Notes: generated from the sequence alone by a model not told the origin. 61,858 nt of DNA from Ettlia oleoabundans (GCA_019693395.1 JAAMXP010001158.1:1-61858); one strand, 5' to 3'. Positions 24,481 to 47,767 are shown, counted from the stretch's first letter. A program made the numbers and translations.

Positions 24481-25755
24481 TCACGCCCGGAAGGTCATGT
24501 GCCGCAGGATGTTGAGCTCGCTGCCGGCCTGCGGGGTGCTCAGGTACTTCTGCACAGCCTGACCAGCAGCAGGGGCGGCGCTGTACTTGTAAAGTACGTA
24601 AATTCCCTCGGTGAACCTGCAAGGACAAAGGTGAGCTGAGGGTGAGGTAGTGCCGCATGGACATGGTGGCGGAATGGCAGGGCTGGCAATGGACAGGGTG
24701 TTCTAGCTGTCAGTTAGTCGCACAAACCGCACGGTTCACCCGCCCTTGTAGACGGAGCAGCATGCTGGAGCAGCGATGCTGCAGACTCAGCACCCAGCGG
24801 CCATAAGCTGGCTTCACGCTTTGCTGGCACACAATCTGTATGGCCTTGCCGACACGATGTATATGTGACGGTTTGCCTTGGTGATGGCAAGGCTGGCGCA
24901 CTACCATTCTCCGTCCTGTCATCACCAGCCACCACACCACCACCACCACCACCAATGCTGCACCACAGCCTCACCTCTTAATGGGGTATGCCAGCCGCTG
25001 CCTGCCGCGCACCATGTCGGTGAGCTGGGTGGCGCCCTGCTTCTGCAGGAAGGCCTGGAACTTGGCCAGCTCCTGGTCCCGCTCCTCATCAGCCAGGGTG
25101 GGGCGCAGCACGATCATCGTCTCGTACCTGCGAGGGCGGGGCACGGTGGCGGTGAGCAAAAAAGGGCTAGAAGGCTAGCGAAGTGAGCGCGCAATTCCGG
25201 CACAGCAATAAGAAGGGGATGGAGTGACAGACGGCTGTGTCAACGGTGGAATGGGCAAATCCATCAAGGGAAGATGGACACAACATGTGGAAAATGGAGG
25301 AACAGCAACATTGACGCAGTACTGTGCGTCAAGCTGCTGCACGTTTCACAGCCATGGGTGCACCCGGCACTCAATGAGCAGTTAAGTGATAGATATAATT
25401 TCAGCCGTGCGAGTCAGTAATACAAGATTGACCATTGCCTGACCTGACCAGCTCTGTAGGCGCCGCAACTTCTGCCGCCGCCGCCTGCACAGGAACCATG
25501 CAAACCCACACCCCAGTCAGCTCACGCTCCCACATTCCTCCCTCGTGCGGAACAAGCATATCTCTCCATTTCAAGTACCTTTGCCACGCTGCTGCTGCGC
25601 TGCACCACCGCCTTGCCGCTGCCTGCTGCCGTGAATGGGGTGCGGCGAGCTGCTGCCAGGCGGGCGGCCGCCAGGCCGGTGGACTGGCGGGATGCCGCTG
25701 CGCTGCAGTTGCGGCTAGCGCAGGCGGGCTGCGAGAGCAAGGCCACGGACGACAT
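24481..25755 (-). CDS. Organellar small-subunit ribosomal protein bS6 (probably plastid)
   Basis: Four exons (25755-25579, 25484-25444, 25127-24975, 24616-24481) join in phase to 168 residues. Residues 1-72 are a Ser/Ala/Arg-rich targeting peptide with almost no acidic residues ([16 protein letters not shown]). The rest is the bS6 fold: [12 protein letters not shown] at its start, the [15 protein letters not shown] strand, and [13 protein letters not shown]. bS6 sits on the platform of the bacterial-type small subunit next to bS18 and 16S rRNA. Such a nuclear gene with a transit peptide would supply the chloroplast or, less likely, the mitochondrial ribosome; the sequence does not settle which. 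TGTAA (as TTACA) lies 265 bases past the stop. Confidence 0.88.
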
Positions 25756-26077
25756 TATAGTGTGCTGCTGCCTGCCACTCCCAGCCGCTGCTGCGCCGTG
25801 CAAACGACACGTTGAGATCGTGTGGCGCCGTGGTCGCAACTTCAGCCACAATGCGGGTCTTTTGCCCGCCCAGCCACAGGCCACCTGGGTCTCCGCGCCT
25901 CCGTTCATGCATGGCACGCATTCGTAACTCAAATACATATAGTATTACACATTCGGTGGCTTTGCGACAACAAGGGTGTCACGGCGGTCACCCAGGAAGG
26001 CTGGGCTGCAGCATAGGCGTTGGGCGCTGCCCTGCCAGGCGCTGCCCTGCCGCCATCCCTTGCTGCCAGCCCGCTTC
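25756..26077. promoter_or_regulatory. 5' region of S6 gene and 3' region of the next gene
   Basis: TTACA at 25945-25949 (TGTAA on the minus strand) is 129 bases past the stop of the upstream minus-strand gene and is its likely poly(A) signal. The S6 promoter must also lie here. Confidence 0.5.
25945..25949 (-). terminator. Putative TGTAA poly(A) signal of the conserved 2H-like gene
   Basis: TGTAA on the minus strand, 129 bases after the stop and in an AT-richer patch. Confidence 0.45.
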
Positions 26078-27812
26078 TCAGTTGATCAGCGCACGCAAGG
26101 TGATATGAAGCGAGGCGTCACTAAACCAGACGTACATGTCCGGCAGCGCAGCGTCCACTAGCTGCCGGAACCGTTCAATTGCCGCCAGAAGCGCCCGCCG
26201 GTCTGCCAGCTCACGCACGCCGCGCATCCGCAGCCCCGGCCGCGCTGCAAGCAGAGGAGAGCAGGGGGTGTGGATTTGGTGCTACATGCCTAAGATGTGC
26301 ACACAGCCAGCCCACAACTGCCCAGCAGGCAGCAACAGTTGCATCAAGCATGCCTGTCACAGCAGACTTCACGCACCCGATGCATACAAGTTGCAGGCCA
26401 GGTGACATATAGAGCGGCGCTTTGCACCAATGGAGATGAGCAGCACTGGATGACATGGAACGCATGGAGTTTTGCATTAACCCGGGCCCCACCTGCATGC
26501 GCCGCCGCAGTGTCTTCTGCGCCGCCATGCGGCCACAGTTCCAGCGGGTGCATCAAAGTGGCGCCCAGGTGGCGCCCCCTGTAGTGGGACTCACGGTTCC
26601 CGTCCCGGCTGGCAGCAAACCAGTAGTCTGGCGCTTCTGGCTCACGCAAGATTGCTGCAACCCTTGCACGCTCCTCCGCCGATGGCCCCGCAACCTCCAC
26701 CCCGCCTGCGTCCGCAACAGAGGTGCACTTAAGCGACAGCAGCGTCCTTGACGGAAGGGCTGGTTGGGAAATACAATCGGGCATCAACGAAGTATTGGCC
26801 GCTCATAAGCCTGTGCATGGGGAACCTCAGCACCAGATATTCAGGTTGCCATCCCCACCTTGGAACATGACATGCTTGAAGCTGAGCACAGCCTCCAGCG
26901 AGCGGCACTCAAACAGCACCACTGATGCGGAATCTATAGCCAGCCTCAGCCCCTCGCCCATTGTTTCAGCCCCTTGGCTGGAAGGTGCAGCATCCACTAG
27001 TGGCATGCCTAGCTGCTGCTGCTGCTGCTGGATACCAGAACTCTCCTCTCTGCAGCACCACCCGTAGGTTTCCAGTCGTTCTCAAAAGCTGCGCGTGGTG
27101 TTAAAACATTCTCCCCGAGCAAATCAAACTTATCCCACAAAGCAGCCAGAAACCCAGCAATTGGAGGTGCACAGCCAACCGTCCAGCTGGGCACCACTCA
27201 CCTGCAAATCTGGCACAGTTGCGCAAGCTGCTGCGGCGTCAGGCGCTTGCCGTCCCGCAGGCACCCCAGCGAAGTCTTAGGCCACCTGCTGCCTGCATAC
27301 GGCGGCGTGGGCAGGGAGGACTAAGTCTGGGGAAGTGCTGCCGTGCAGAAGCTTGCTGGATGCATACAGAGCGACACAGGCACCGTACCAGGAACACTAG
27401 CTGGCAAGCCCCATAAATTCCTCCTACCTGGATTCTCGGGGGGAAGCGCGGGGTGGGACACATCTATGCGTCGCTTCAGGTCGACAAGTGGCACAGTGAA
27501 TCCGCTGCAGCGACCATTGACAGGACAGGGTGGCAACTCGTCAGCTGCACTGAACCCACACAGTTGTAGACGCAAGCAGGCCAACAACTTACAGGTACAA
27601 CACACAACCACCTCAACCACCAGTATCCCCGGACACAGGAGCCTGCCTTACACTTGCCTGTAAGCAAGAGTCAGCACGCCCTGCCAGGAAACAAAGAATG
27701 CTGACGGTTCAAGGAAGGAAGTGCTGGTCTGCGCAAGGTCCACATCCAGTGGCGACAGCGTGGTCATGCTCCCACCGCCGCCACTAGCAGCAGCAGCAAG
27801 CTCGGTGGCCAT
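26078..27812 (-). CDS. Conserved protein with C-terminal 2H-phosphoesterase-like motif
   Basis: Six exons (27812-27658, 27549-27428, 27292-27202, 27049-26859, 26705-26595, 26244-26078) join in phase to 278 residues. The start ATG has a good context (GCGGCG before, GCC after). The first intron has a GC donor (AG then GCAAGT). Visible blocks are SAFFVSWQGVLTLAY near residue 40, SRWPKTSLGCLRDGKRLTP near 95, a Gln run, and SLHITLRALIN at the very end. The His-x-Thr in SLHITL is like one half of the 2H-phosphoesterase (LigT/AKAP7) signature, but I see only one such motif, where the superfamily has two. A cyclic phosphodiesterase role is therefore a guess; conserved protein of unknown function is the safe name. 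It is divergently placed to the NSRP1 gene. Confidence 0.68.
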
Positions 27813-28491
27813 CGCCGCGAGAAGGCCTGGCGCCTGTTTGAGTCCAGTCCTCGCTTCCGTCGGTTCCGAAAGGTTTACCCGCAAGCCTCTGCCAGAAAAC
27901 AGAGAGGGGCTGCAGCTCCGCGACAGCAAGCTAAGAAGACAACAAAACTGATGTGAATAGCCTGTAGATGCCCGGATTTGGAGTTCAAATCCGGAAGGAA
28001 AGGGTCCGCAACACAGGAAGGGTCCACAAGAATTCTTGCCGCCACCTAGGCGTCGCTTGCTGTTGGTATCGCTATTCACATCAAGTAGCTGGCGCCGATG
28101 CAGTAGTTGGATGCATATACTGAGGGGGATTACCTACAAATGTCTTTCACGCTACTTGGGTGCAGAAAGACTTGGAGACGGCTGAGATCATGAGAGCGCA
28201 CACCTCAGCAGCCGCGACAAAGTGCGACCAGCTAGAAGCCGCTTCCCTGCCCAGCTATAACATTGCAACAAAAGAGGGGAGGGGGTCTTTCTATTTCAAC
28301 ATGCCCAAGGATGGATGCCATTTTCGCAAAGTGCAACGACTGTCCATGCTGGGATCAAAATTTGCGATGCAGTTGCAGCGGCGACAAGGCTGCCGCTGTG
28401 AGCTGTTGCGTCGCATCAGGCCACCTCAGCACCGTCAACACGGTCAGCGTCCTTTAGTACCTCCTAGGCTCCCTTCAGCCACAGCCCAACC
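27813..28491. promoter_or_regulatory. Divergent promoter region with inverted repeat
   Basis: It separates the starts of the conserved-protein gene (-) and the NSRP1 gene (+). It holds a 12-base inverted repeat (TGATGTGAATAG at 27949-27960, CTATTCACATCA at 28072-28083) and, between its arms, a hairpin near 27972 with a nine-base perfect stem (CCGGATTTG / CAAATCCGG) and a five-base loop. Confidence 0.5.
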
Positions 28492-30532
28492 ATGTTGATC
28501 GGTCAGAAAGGTGTGAAATACGGCCTGCAGGTCAGGGCACCGCCCGGCGCCAAGCCAGCTGCAGCCAAGGAAGCTCCTGTGAAGAAGCGCAGCGTGTTTG
28601 GCGACGATGATTCCGGAGACGATTCCGAGGACAATGTGGAGCAGCAGATTGCGCGGCAGGCGGCCCGCAAGCAGGCGGACAAGAAGGTGCGGGCTTGTTC
28701 TGGGGCCAGCGGAGGCGCCCCTGAGCTGTGCGAGGGGCAACTGCAGATTATCGCCAGGCCGGTGGTCAGCTTGGCAGCCTTGACGTCACAGCGGCGCAGC
28801 ACCGCTACCCCCGTCGCCCACACCTCCCGCTTCCTGGCTGCTGTGCAGGTGGCTGAGATGCACGCTGCCGCACTGGCTGAGGACGCTGCAATCTTTGACT
28901 ATGACAGCCACTATGACAGCATTCAACAGGTGCAAAGCAGCGCAGTGCAGCTCTTCCAAACCGTGTCGGCAGAACACCACAATGCCAACAGCCTGGCTGT
29001 GCTGCCTGTGCTCTGCTTCATCCCTGACTCCAATGGAAGCTGGCGTCGAATATGGCATGCCATTGTTATGCAGGCTCGAGCAGAGCCTAAGAAACAGGAG
29101 AAGTTGCAGCGGCAGTCACGGTACATTGCAGGGTTGCTAGGTGAGCTTTGCCTGGCCTTATGCTGCCGTGTTGGTGGCAGACTGCTTCTCTGCCCTAGTA
29201 GCATGCCTCCTTGGCACCTTGCTGCCTGTTACGCTGCCTCTGCGGGTATTGAAGGGCACTGCGTTGGCTGCTGCCTCCAGCAAGCTGCTTCACTCTTCTT
29301 GCTTGTATGGGCAAACATCACGTGCCGCATGCTGCCACGTTGCCACCGTCTGTTGCAGAGAAGGCTGAGGAGCGGAAACAGGAGCAGGACATCTTGTACG
29401 AACGTCAGCTGGCCAAGGAGCGGGCAGCAGGTGCGGCGCTTGCATATATCTCTGCCCCTGGCTCGCTTGCCCTGCTCACAGCCCTGCTGCAAGCCCCAGC
29501 AGCGCAGTTGCTAAGGCTCAAAGCCTACCGCAGTTGCTAGCCCCTACCTAGCCCACATCGCCGGTGTACTTGTTGTTGTGTACCAGGATTGGGCCCTTCC
29601 TGCACTTCAGTCACAACCTTCTCTCACCTGTTTTTTGCACTTTCAGAGGATCACTTGTTTGGTGACAAGGAGAAGTTTGTGACGGCTGCCTACCGCGCCA
29701 AGCTGGCGGAGCGCCAGGCCTGGCAGGAGGAGCAGAAGCGCAAGTGGGTGCTGCACTGTGCTCTGCTGCATGGCCTGCCTCATGATTTTTCCGATTTGCT
29801 ACTGCACTGCGCTACGATTACGGACCTGGCTGCAGTGTGCTGCCGGCCTGCAACCCCTGCCATCTGTGACTTGCAGTCGATTGAACACTAGTGCTGCAGC
29901 ATTTTGGTGCCTGGGCATTCCATCGCATTTGTCTGTCGTCATTGCCTCACTTTTACAGGAAGGAGGAGGAAGAAGCAAATGCGGTGGAGAAGAAGGGGCA
30001 CATGGGCGATTTCTACCGCAACCTGCTGCGCAGCAACGTGGCGTTTGGAGCCAAACCTACGATGGAGAAGAAGGCAGCTGCAGCTGTGACGGATAGGCAG
30101 CCGACACGACAGACGGCAAGCGCTGCAGTCGAGGAGCAGCAAAGAGAGCAGTCTGACAAGAGGAGGGAAGGGGAGGGGGAGAGGGGGGGCCAGCGCATGC
30201 GCATGCAACCAGGGCAGGCGCAGCGGGAGCAGGAGGAGGCAATGGTGGCACAAGCTGCTCAGCAGGCGGCGAGCCCTGCCGCAGCGGTGGCTGCAGATCA
30301 GCGGGGGCAGCAACACACAGGGAATGCATCTGTGCCTGACCCTGCGGCAGCCAGCGGCAGCGGTGCTGCAGCTGCGGCAGCAGCGGCTCCAGAGGGTGCG
30401 CCTGCTTCAAGAGTTGAGGCCACTGCGGCGGCTGCTGCAGAGGCTGGGCAGCGACGGAACAGGGAAGATGCTGTGGCTGCAGCTAGGGAACGGTATTTGG
30501 CACGCAAGCGGCAAAAGATGGCAGCAGAATGA
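28492..30532 (+). CDS. NSRP1: Nuclear speckle splicing regulatory protein 1-like (NSRP1, DUF2040)
   Basis: Six exons (28492-28686, 28849-28929, 29074-29140, 29359-29430, 29647-29743, 29959-30532) join in phase to 361 residues. The N-terminal half matches NSRP1: KYGLQ near the start, KKRSVFGDDD, the ALAEDAAIFDYDSHYD box, a charged coiled coil (RAEPKKQEKLQRQSRYI), KRKQEQDILYERQLAKE-like helices and EDHLFGDKEKFVTAAYRAKL. This family binds pre-mRNA in nuclear speckles and affects splice-site choice. The C-terminal 180 residues are low-complexity Ala/Gln/Arg sequence ending in a basic stretch (RYLARKRQK) that could be a nuclear localisation signal. TGTAA at 30741-30745 is about 210 bases past the stop. 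Confidence 0.88.
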
Positions 30533-31117
30533 GCACACATTGCATTGCATTCGTGCTATGTGCAGTGGGCTGTGAAGGAGATTGGGTGGCCGCTGGGTGA
30601 ACCACTCCACGTTGTTTGGGTTATTACCATGTTTCCAGCACTCCCCTGGCTGGTGAATTTCCTCTAGTTCTCTTACTTCACGTTCTGGTCTGTGAGTCTT
30701 CCATGTATTTTACATTACGTTCTGGCTTGTAGGTCTTCCATGTAAGCACTTGGTAGGTCCTGCCCAGCTTTGTTTGCTTGCCGCCCTATCCTGTCACCTG
30801 TTGGTGTGCTGTCCCCCAGACAAGGATAATTTATGCCGGCTGTCGGATGTCCAATGGATCCTAATCATGGGTTCAAATCGACCTGTTAAAGTTGAAACCG
30901 GAAGCTTGTTCCGTCAGCGACAAGGGCACCTTCCTCCCTGCGCCACGGGGCACTGCATGCAGTTGCAGCAGTGCGGCGCTGCCGCAGCTTGATATGCCTG
31001 GATTACCCTGCTGGAGTCCAAATTACTTCAGTTCGAGCAACCGGGGGAAACCCTCGCATCGTGGGTGCGGAAGGCCGAGGGCGAGATTGCCCTCGTTTGC
31101 GGGCTCGTCCCGCTGCA
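30533..31117. other. Intergenic region between two plus-strand genes
   Basis: It holds the 3' end of the NSRP1 gene (TGTAA at 30741) and the 5' region of the next gene. Nothing else is recognised. Confidence 0.5.
30741..30745 (+). terminator. Putative TGTAA poly(A) signal of the NSRP1 gene
   Basis: TGTAA 209 bases after the stop, within T-rich sequence. Confidence 0.45.
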
Positions 31118-32013
31118 ATGGCTTTCCACAACTCTTTGCTATGTTGGGAGATGGAGGACGACGACCTAGAGGTGCGCGGCAAACTGCGACTGTGGCCGCT
31201 GGGTGGAGAGCGCAAGGCCTAGAATGCGTCTCCTAGCGTGAATGATAGACTGGCAACACTGTGTGCAATGCCGCGTGATAAGGGCGTGCCCGTCCATGAA
31301 GCCGGCAATGTTCCTCTCCCAAAGCACAACTCCCAAACGAGCCTTGCATGCCCCAACTCCTGCAGGTCACCCTCCCTCGAATGGCACTAGCCGAGCTCCA
31401 ACGGCTCCCGCCGGCTAGGACCTTCCCTCCGAATTTCCTCCCCAAGCTGGACAGCTGCGACGGCGACGGCCGCGCAGCAGCGGGCCCGTTGTCCGCCCTG
31501 GGTTACAGCACGTTTGAACCCAAGGCCACACTGGATCCCACTGCCCACCTGCTGCTGGCAGCCGCCAATCAGCTATCAGCATTGGCAAAGAAGCAGGCGC
31601 AGCAGCACATGATGCGCACCTGTACAGCACCGGACCCTGCCGACGGTTTTGATGAGGGCGGCAGCCGAGAAGGGGATGATGACGAAGCTGTATTCGAGTT
31701 GGAAGGCCTGCCGCATGGCTCATGGTGCAACGAATGCAGCCAGCAGCTCGCCAGTCTGGGTGCTGAGGACATCGCTAGCGCCAGCCTGTCATCCTCTGCC
31801 GATAGCGCCAGCAGCCTCAGCACCCACATGGCCGCTAAACGCGTCTGCCTGCAGCGCCAATACGCAATTGACTTGTCGGGGCAGTGCCTGGTTGGCGGCC
31901 TGCGGCTGCCCCTGCCTGCACCACCTGCGCCGATAGCTGATGTGCCAGCCAGCCCCCTGGACCGCTTGCCGTCCTGGCTTCGTCCCCACGCCCTTTCCTT
32001 TTGGCACCGTTAA
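31118..32013 (+). CDS. Hypothetical protein, no recognised domain
   Basis: I do not recognise this protein. An ATG exon (31118-31171, MAFHNSLLCWEMEDDDLE) with a GTGCGC donor joins in phase to a long exon from a CTGCAG acceptor at 31366 to the stop, giving 233 residues. The N-terminus has an aromatic/acidic start, then LPRMALAELQRLP and FPPNFLPKLD. The centre is helical and Ala/Gln-rich (LLLAAANQLSALAKKQAQQ). It is followed by an acidic stretch, then Ser- and Pro-rich sequence. There is no signal peptide or membrane segment. Support is the clean phase, the long open frame and the lack of a competing gene. A single-exon start at 31348 is the alternative. Confidence 0.5.
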
Positions 32014-33120
32014 CCAACGACCAAGGCTACGGCCCCCTGTTCTTCATGCCAGCCAGCTCAACAGCTGGCAGCACTGGTCACTGCTATTTGCCATTTCATT
32101 GCTGTCGGCCTCGCTGCACTGCCCTACAACCCAATCAGTTGATACAGCAGCTTGGTCCACACCCTAGCTTACAGCCTAGCCTCGCACCAGGCTCACCGGC
32201 ACCCCCACCGGTCCTTTTCTCCTGTGCCTCCCGTCCTGCACTTCCTGCTCCCCTCATCCCGGCAACACCCTCGCACCTCCCTACACCCCTCTCACACCCA
32301 CCCCTCACCATCACCCCATTCCTGTCGTTCCCTGCCAACAAGGCACTCTTCACCTCACCTCGCCCTCCCTTCCATTCCCCCACGCACATCCACAGCAGTC
32401 CCGATATACTTGCACTTCTGTCCCCCACCTTTGTTCCATCCTTCAACCGCAACATTGCACCTCGCAGCTGCCTCCCGTGCTCCCCCCATAACATTGTTTC
32501 CTAGCTCATGAGGCGGCCCCTGCCCCACTTACCGACCCGCCCATGCACTAATTCTCAACCATTACACGTGGCCCAGCCGAGCTGGCCGCCCAACCCTGTT
32601 CCAGCCATCCAGGCCTCAGGCACCCATCAGCCTATCCCCGACTCGTGCCCAGCTGACGCTGACCAGATTTGTGTCTGATGCCACACTCTGCAGTGACCCG
32701 TACTGCAGTTGAGACACTTTGTACCGCGTCTTGCACCCAGCGTGTCCTAATATATCACAGCTGCGTGTTCCACACTTTGTACGACTCCCTGCTTTTGGCT
32801 CTGTTTGCGCAACACACCACTGCATCGTTGCAGCATGTGCGTTGTGACTGCACCTGCCCAATCACCGCAACCAGCCCGTCACACCCCAATTTTCGTTGAG
32901 CTCTCCCCAATTTTCCTTTCATTTGAGATCTTCAAACGGTGATATTTGTAACTTGCAAAGAAGCATATATTTTAAGCTCAAGCAAGCAGCTTGTAAGCTG
33001 GGAAGATGCATGCTATAGCCATTTTCCATTGGATGACCCAAAGCAGCTGCCGTCGTAACAAACGATAACGGCAACTTTTCCTGCCCGCCAGGGCCACCCG
33101 TCTGCCGCCGGAATAATGCC
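32014..33120. other. Intergenic, convergent 3' ends
   Basis: A Pro/Ser/Thr-rich open stretch up to 32504 is C-rich DNA without codon-like structure and is more likely 3' untranslated or spacer. No gene is called. Confidence 0.5.
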
Positions 33121-34666
33121 TCATATTTCTTCCTGCTCTGCCTCGCTGCCACCGCCACCCTGGCTGCCCTCGCCACCCCCGCCGCTACTGGTGGTGGTGT
33201 CGTCCGCCTGGGGGGCCGGCGGCTCCGGAGAGGCGGCACCATCAGCAATAACATCAAAACCAAAGAACAAGCGCTCATCTTCCGTCATCTCAGCGTGGTG
33301 CATGGTGGGGGCCGACAGCAGCGGCGCCGGCTGCAACTGCGGCAACACTCCAGGCAGCGCCGCCGCAGGCTGCTGGGGGGCAGCAGCGGCTGCCGCTGTG
33401 CCCTGCTGCGCTGCCAAATCATCCTCCTCCTCTTCTACCTCCTCGTCGTCCTCCTCCTCCTCCTCTTCGCTGCCACTTATTTCTTCATCTTCATCTGCAG
33501 CTTCACTGCTGCCCAGTGCACCCTGCTCTCCCACCGCCCGCCTTGCTGGCTGTGCTGTTGGCCCTGCTTCTGCCCCTGCCCCTGCCTCCTCCTCCTCCTC
33601 TTCTTCCTCCCAGCCATCCTCCAACGCCTTCAGGAGCTCATCCTCAAGTTGATCAGACATGCCGTAAGCTAAGGGCTGCGCCGTGCCTCCCCCACTGCCG
33701 CCTGCAGCTGCGGCAGCTGGCTGGCCCGCCTGCTGCAGTGCCGAGGCCACACCAAGCTCTGATGCCACTTCTTCCAACGAGCCAGCCCCTGCCTGTAGCT
33801 GCTGCTGCTGCTGCTTTTGCTGTCGCGGCAGCTGGGCAGCAGGTGCGGCCTGCTGAGTGACCACAGCTGCTGGTTGCTGGGTGGGCCCCCGCCCCCCAGG
33901 GGCCGTGCGGTTGGTGCCGGAAACATGCCTGCAGCAAGTATGTGAAGCATGTGAAGCATTTATCACAACAAGAAAGCCCTGGCGCAACAGCTTCAATACA
34001 ATAGCGGGTGATAGATGCACGATGCAGACCCACGTTCACCATTGGGATTGGCCCACCAAGCACTGCCGCTACAGCAACCAGTGTTGAGGCAATACGGCCA
34101 CCCCGCACCAGCACTTGCTTGCTCACAACACCACCCAGTGGCCCACCTCAGGTTTTTGACACAAGCTCCCAGCAATTCGAGACGGAAAGAGGTACCATTA
34201 AACACGGCCACGCAGTCCAGCCCGTCCTTGCTGGGCTCGTAGCGGCCGGAGAAGGAGGCATCACCCATAGTGAGGCTGACCTGCGTGCAAGGCAGGAGGT
34301 GGAGGCTGCCAGCTGATGCTCATACTAGGCGGCAATTAAGGGGCCGGTAGGCCCTGACTGGAGAGAGGGGTGAGCAGTGAAAGGAAGGTTGGGAGAAGGT
34401 GGTTGAGATGCCAGTGCATGGTGAAGGGCGCAGCATGGCAGGGCAAGCAGAAGGGCAGTCGGGGTGGCTTTAGACTGCCGCCCATTCCGCACCTTGTGGT
34501 TGCTCAACTCCAGTAGTCCTTGCGTTGCTCGCGCAGCGCTGGCTGGCTTGAAGTCGTAACGCAGCGTGCAGAATCCCTCCATCCCAGCCTCTTCCGCTGT
34601 GCGCTTGCCCAGCAGCGATGCGCCCAGCTGCAGAGGGTAGTCGATGCCGGGTTGAGGGCCCACCAT
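33121..34666 (-). CDS. ELL-associated factor (EAF) family transcription elongation protein
   Basis: Three exons (34666-34493, 34280-34147, 33928-33121) join in phase to 371 residues. The first 105 residues match the EAF domain: YPLQLGASLLG, FCTLRYDFKPAS, then the SGRYEPSKDGLDCVAVFNG block and FRLELLGACVKNLRHV. EAF proteins bind ELL and stimulate RNA polymerase II elongation in the nucleus. As usual for the family, the rest is disordered: a Gln/Ala-rich middle, a conserved-looking SDQLEDELLKALEDGW helix, very acidic Glu/Asp runs, and a TEDERLFFGFDV element. The acidic C-terminus may be the activation region known for EAFs. Codon-level repeats (GAG/GAA) account for the low complexity. Confidence 0.85.
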
Positions 34667-35285
34667 TGCTCCCCCTAGGAATGTAGACTGCTAATGACGG
34701 TTGCACACAGCGGAACAACGGGTTGCGACAGAACAGGCCCCAGTGATGGCGGGCGAGTCTCGCCTTACGTTTCAGGCAAAATATGAATGCAAGGCAATCT
34801 ACAGAGCTTGTCTACACTCTCGATCCGAAAACAGAACATTGAATGGGAACCCCTTGGCCATGTCAGCAGGGGCGGCTACACGCGGCGCACGGCCAAGTGG
34901 CGCAATCAACCTTCTGGCAGTAAGAGTACTGCTTGTTGGATATACATATTTCTAACCTGCCCATCTTGATGAATAATGACCCTATCGCTTCATGCATTTG
35001 ACCCTCACCCCCTGCTGAGCACCCAAACGAATCCCGTACCGGTATTGGGCCCGCGAGTGATGTCTCAGGTGGATGCTTACACGTGAATAGCAGTTTTTAG
35101 AAGTCGGACAGAATTTAAACCAATACCATTTTCCTGTAGATGCTTCACACAAAACGTCCTTGAAATCATGATCATGATCATGCACATGCTGTTTGCTGGC
35201 AGCCAAGTTCATAATACAAGAGTACATCTGCATGTGGGAAAGGCAAGTACCAGGCGGGCCTGGCAATGTGATTGAGCCAAGCTGG
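34667..35285. other. Intergenic: 5' region of EAF, 3' region of Pol theta-like gene
   Basis: TTACA at 35077-35081 (TGTAA on the minus strand), 205 bases past the Pol theta-like stop, is a likely poly(A) signal. No coding exon is seen. Confidence 0.5.
35077..35081 (-). terminator. Putative TGTAA poly(A) signal of the Pol theta-like gene
   Basis: TGTAA on the minus strand, 205 bases after the stop. Confidence 0.4.
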
Positions 35286-46827
<11,542 letters not shown>

Positions 46828-47767
46828 CACAGTCCTGCATGATTAAAAGGATCAGACTGCATCGAACAGTGTGCAAGCTGTTGACATCAGGCGGCAGGCA
46901 GCCGCAGGGTGCTGGCACGCACTCCCAGCACAGATGCATCACCGGCAGGCAAATATGCGCCACTGACTGCATTTGAAGGGCACAAATGCATAAGTCCGGC
47001 TACTGCCGCAAGCTATAGGAAGTGATCGGTCCGGTTTACGAGTTGGGTCAGCTGAGCGCAGCTCCCTACAGCTTCGTGCCAGCAGTGAGTGCACCCGAGG
47101 TATACAACATGGGGTAGGCGCACCTTGCAGGCTATCACGATACACGCCTCTCCACCGCTGTTGTTGCCTGCCGCTGATGGACAGCCATCGCCAGAATGTT
47201 GCTGCTTAACAGACGGGGCGGATTCACGTGAAAGGGGTTTGCGGAATGCGGCGACAACTGGGCGCTTCAGGGGGCACCATGCTACGCCTGCTGCGACGTT
47301 GACGCCACTGTCACACCGCCACAGCTTCCGGCTTATTGCCCCTCCCTCCAGGCCTTACACTTCAGCTTGTTATGGTCAACTGAAGAGCTGAAAGGGTGCA
47401 TTGCATTCTGCAGAATGGCCTACGATGCAAGTTGTGGCAGCTGTTGTGGCTCTGCCCACCGCTTTGGACCAGTCCGCTGGCGATGGAGCAGTGACTTTGT
47501 GCATCTTGATAACAGTAGACACCTTCTCACTCGCTAAAATTGTATTACAGAAGGGATATGATGACTTGTCAGATCACAAGGGACTTCATGTGTTCTCAGG
47601 ACCAAAATACGCTAGTACTGGCAACAGCTGTGGTTCCATCATTCAAGGCAATGGACGCTGTGCAAGCAAAAACACGAAGCGACAAAATTAGATGCAAACC
47701 ATGCAGCATATGGTACATGAGGACTTGAATGTGCACAGGATCTCACTGGCTGCACATAACTGCTGTC
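46828..47767. promoter_or_regulatory. 5' region of the Pol theta-like gene, 3' region of the MYND gene
   Basis: Both flanking genes are on the minus strand. TTACA near 47353 (TGTAA on that strand) could end the MYND transcript. No gene is recognised. Confidence 0.4.

Noticed and set aside
27970..27995. tRNA T-arm-like GTTCAAATCC
   Set aside because: The flanking bases form a nine-base hairpin, not a five-base T stem with a seven-base loop, and no D or anticodon arm is found.
33160..33660. Ser-rich plus-strand frame opposite the EAF tail
   Set aside because: Runs of Ser and Pro come from the complement of Glu/Ala repeats in the acidic EAF C-terminus.
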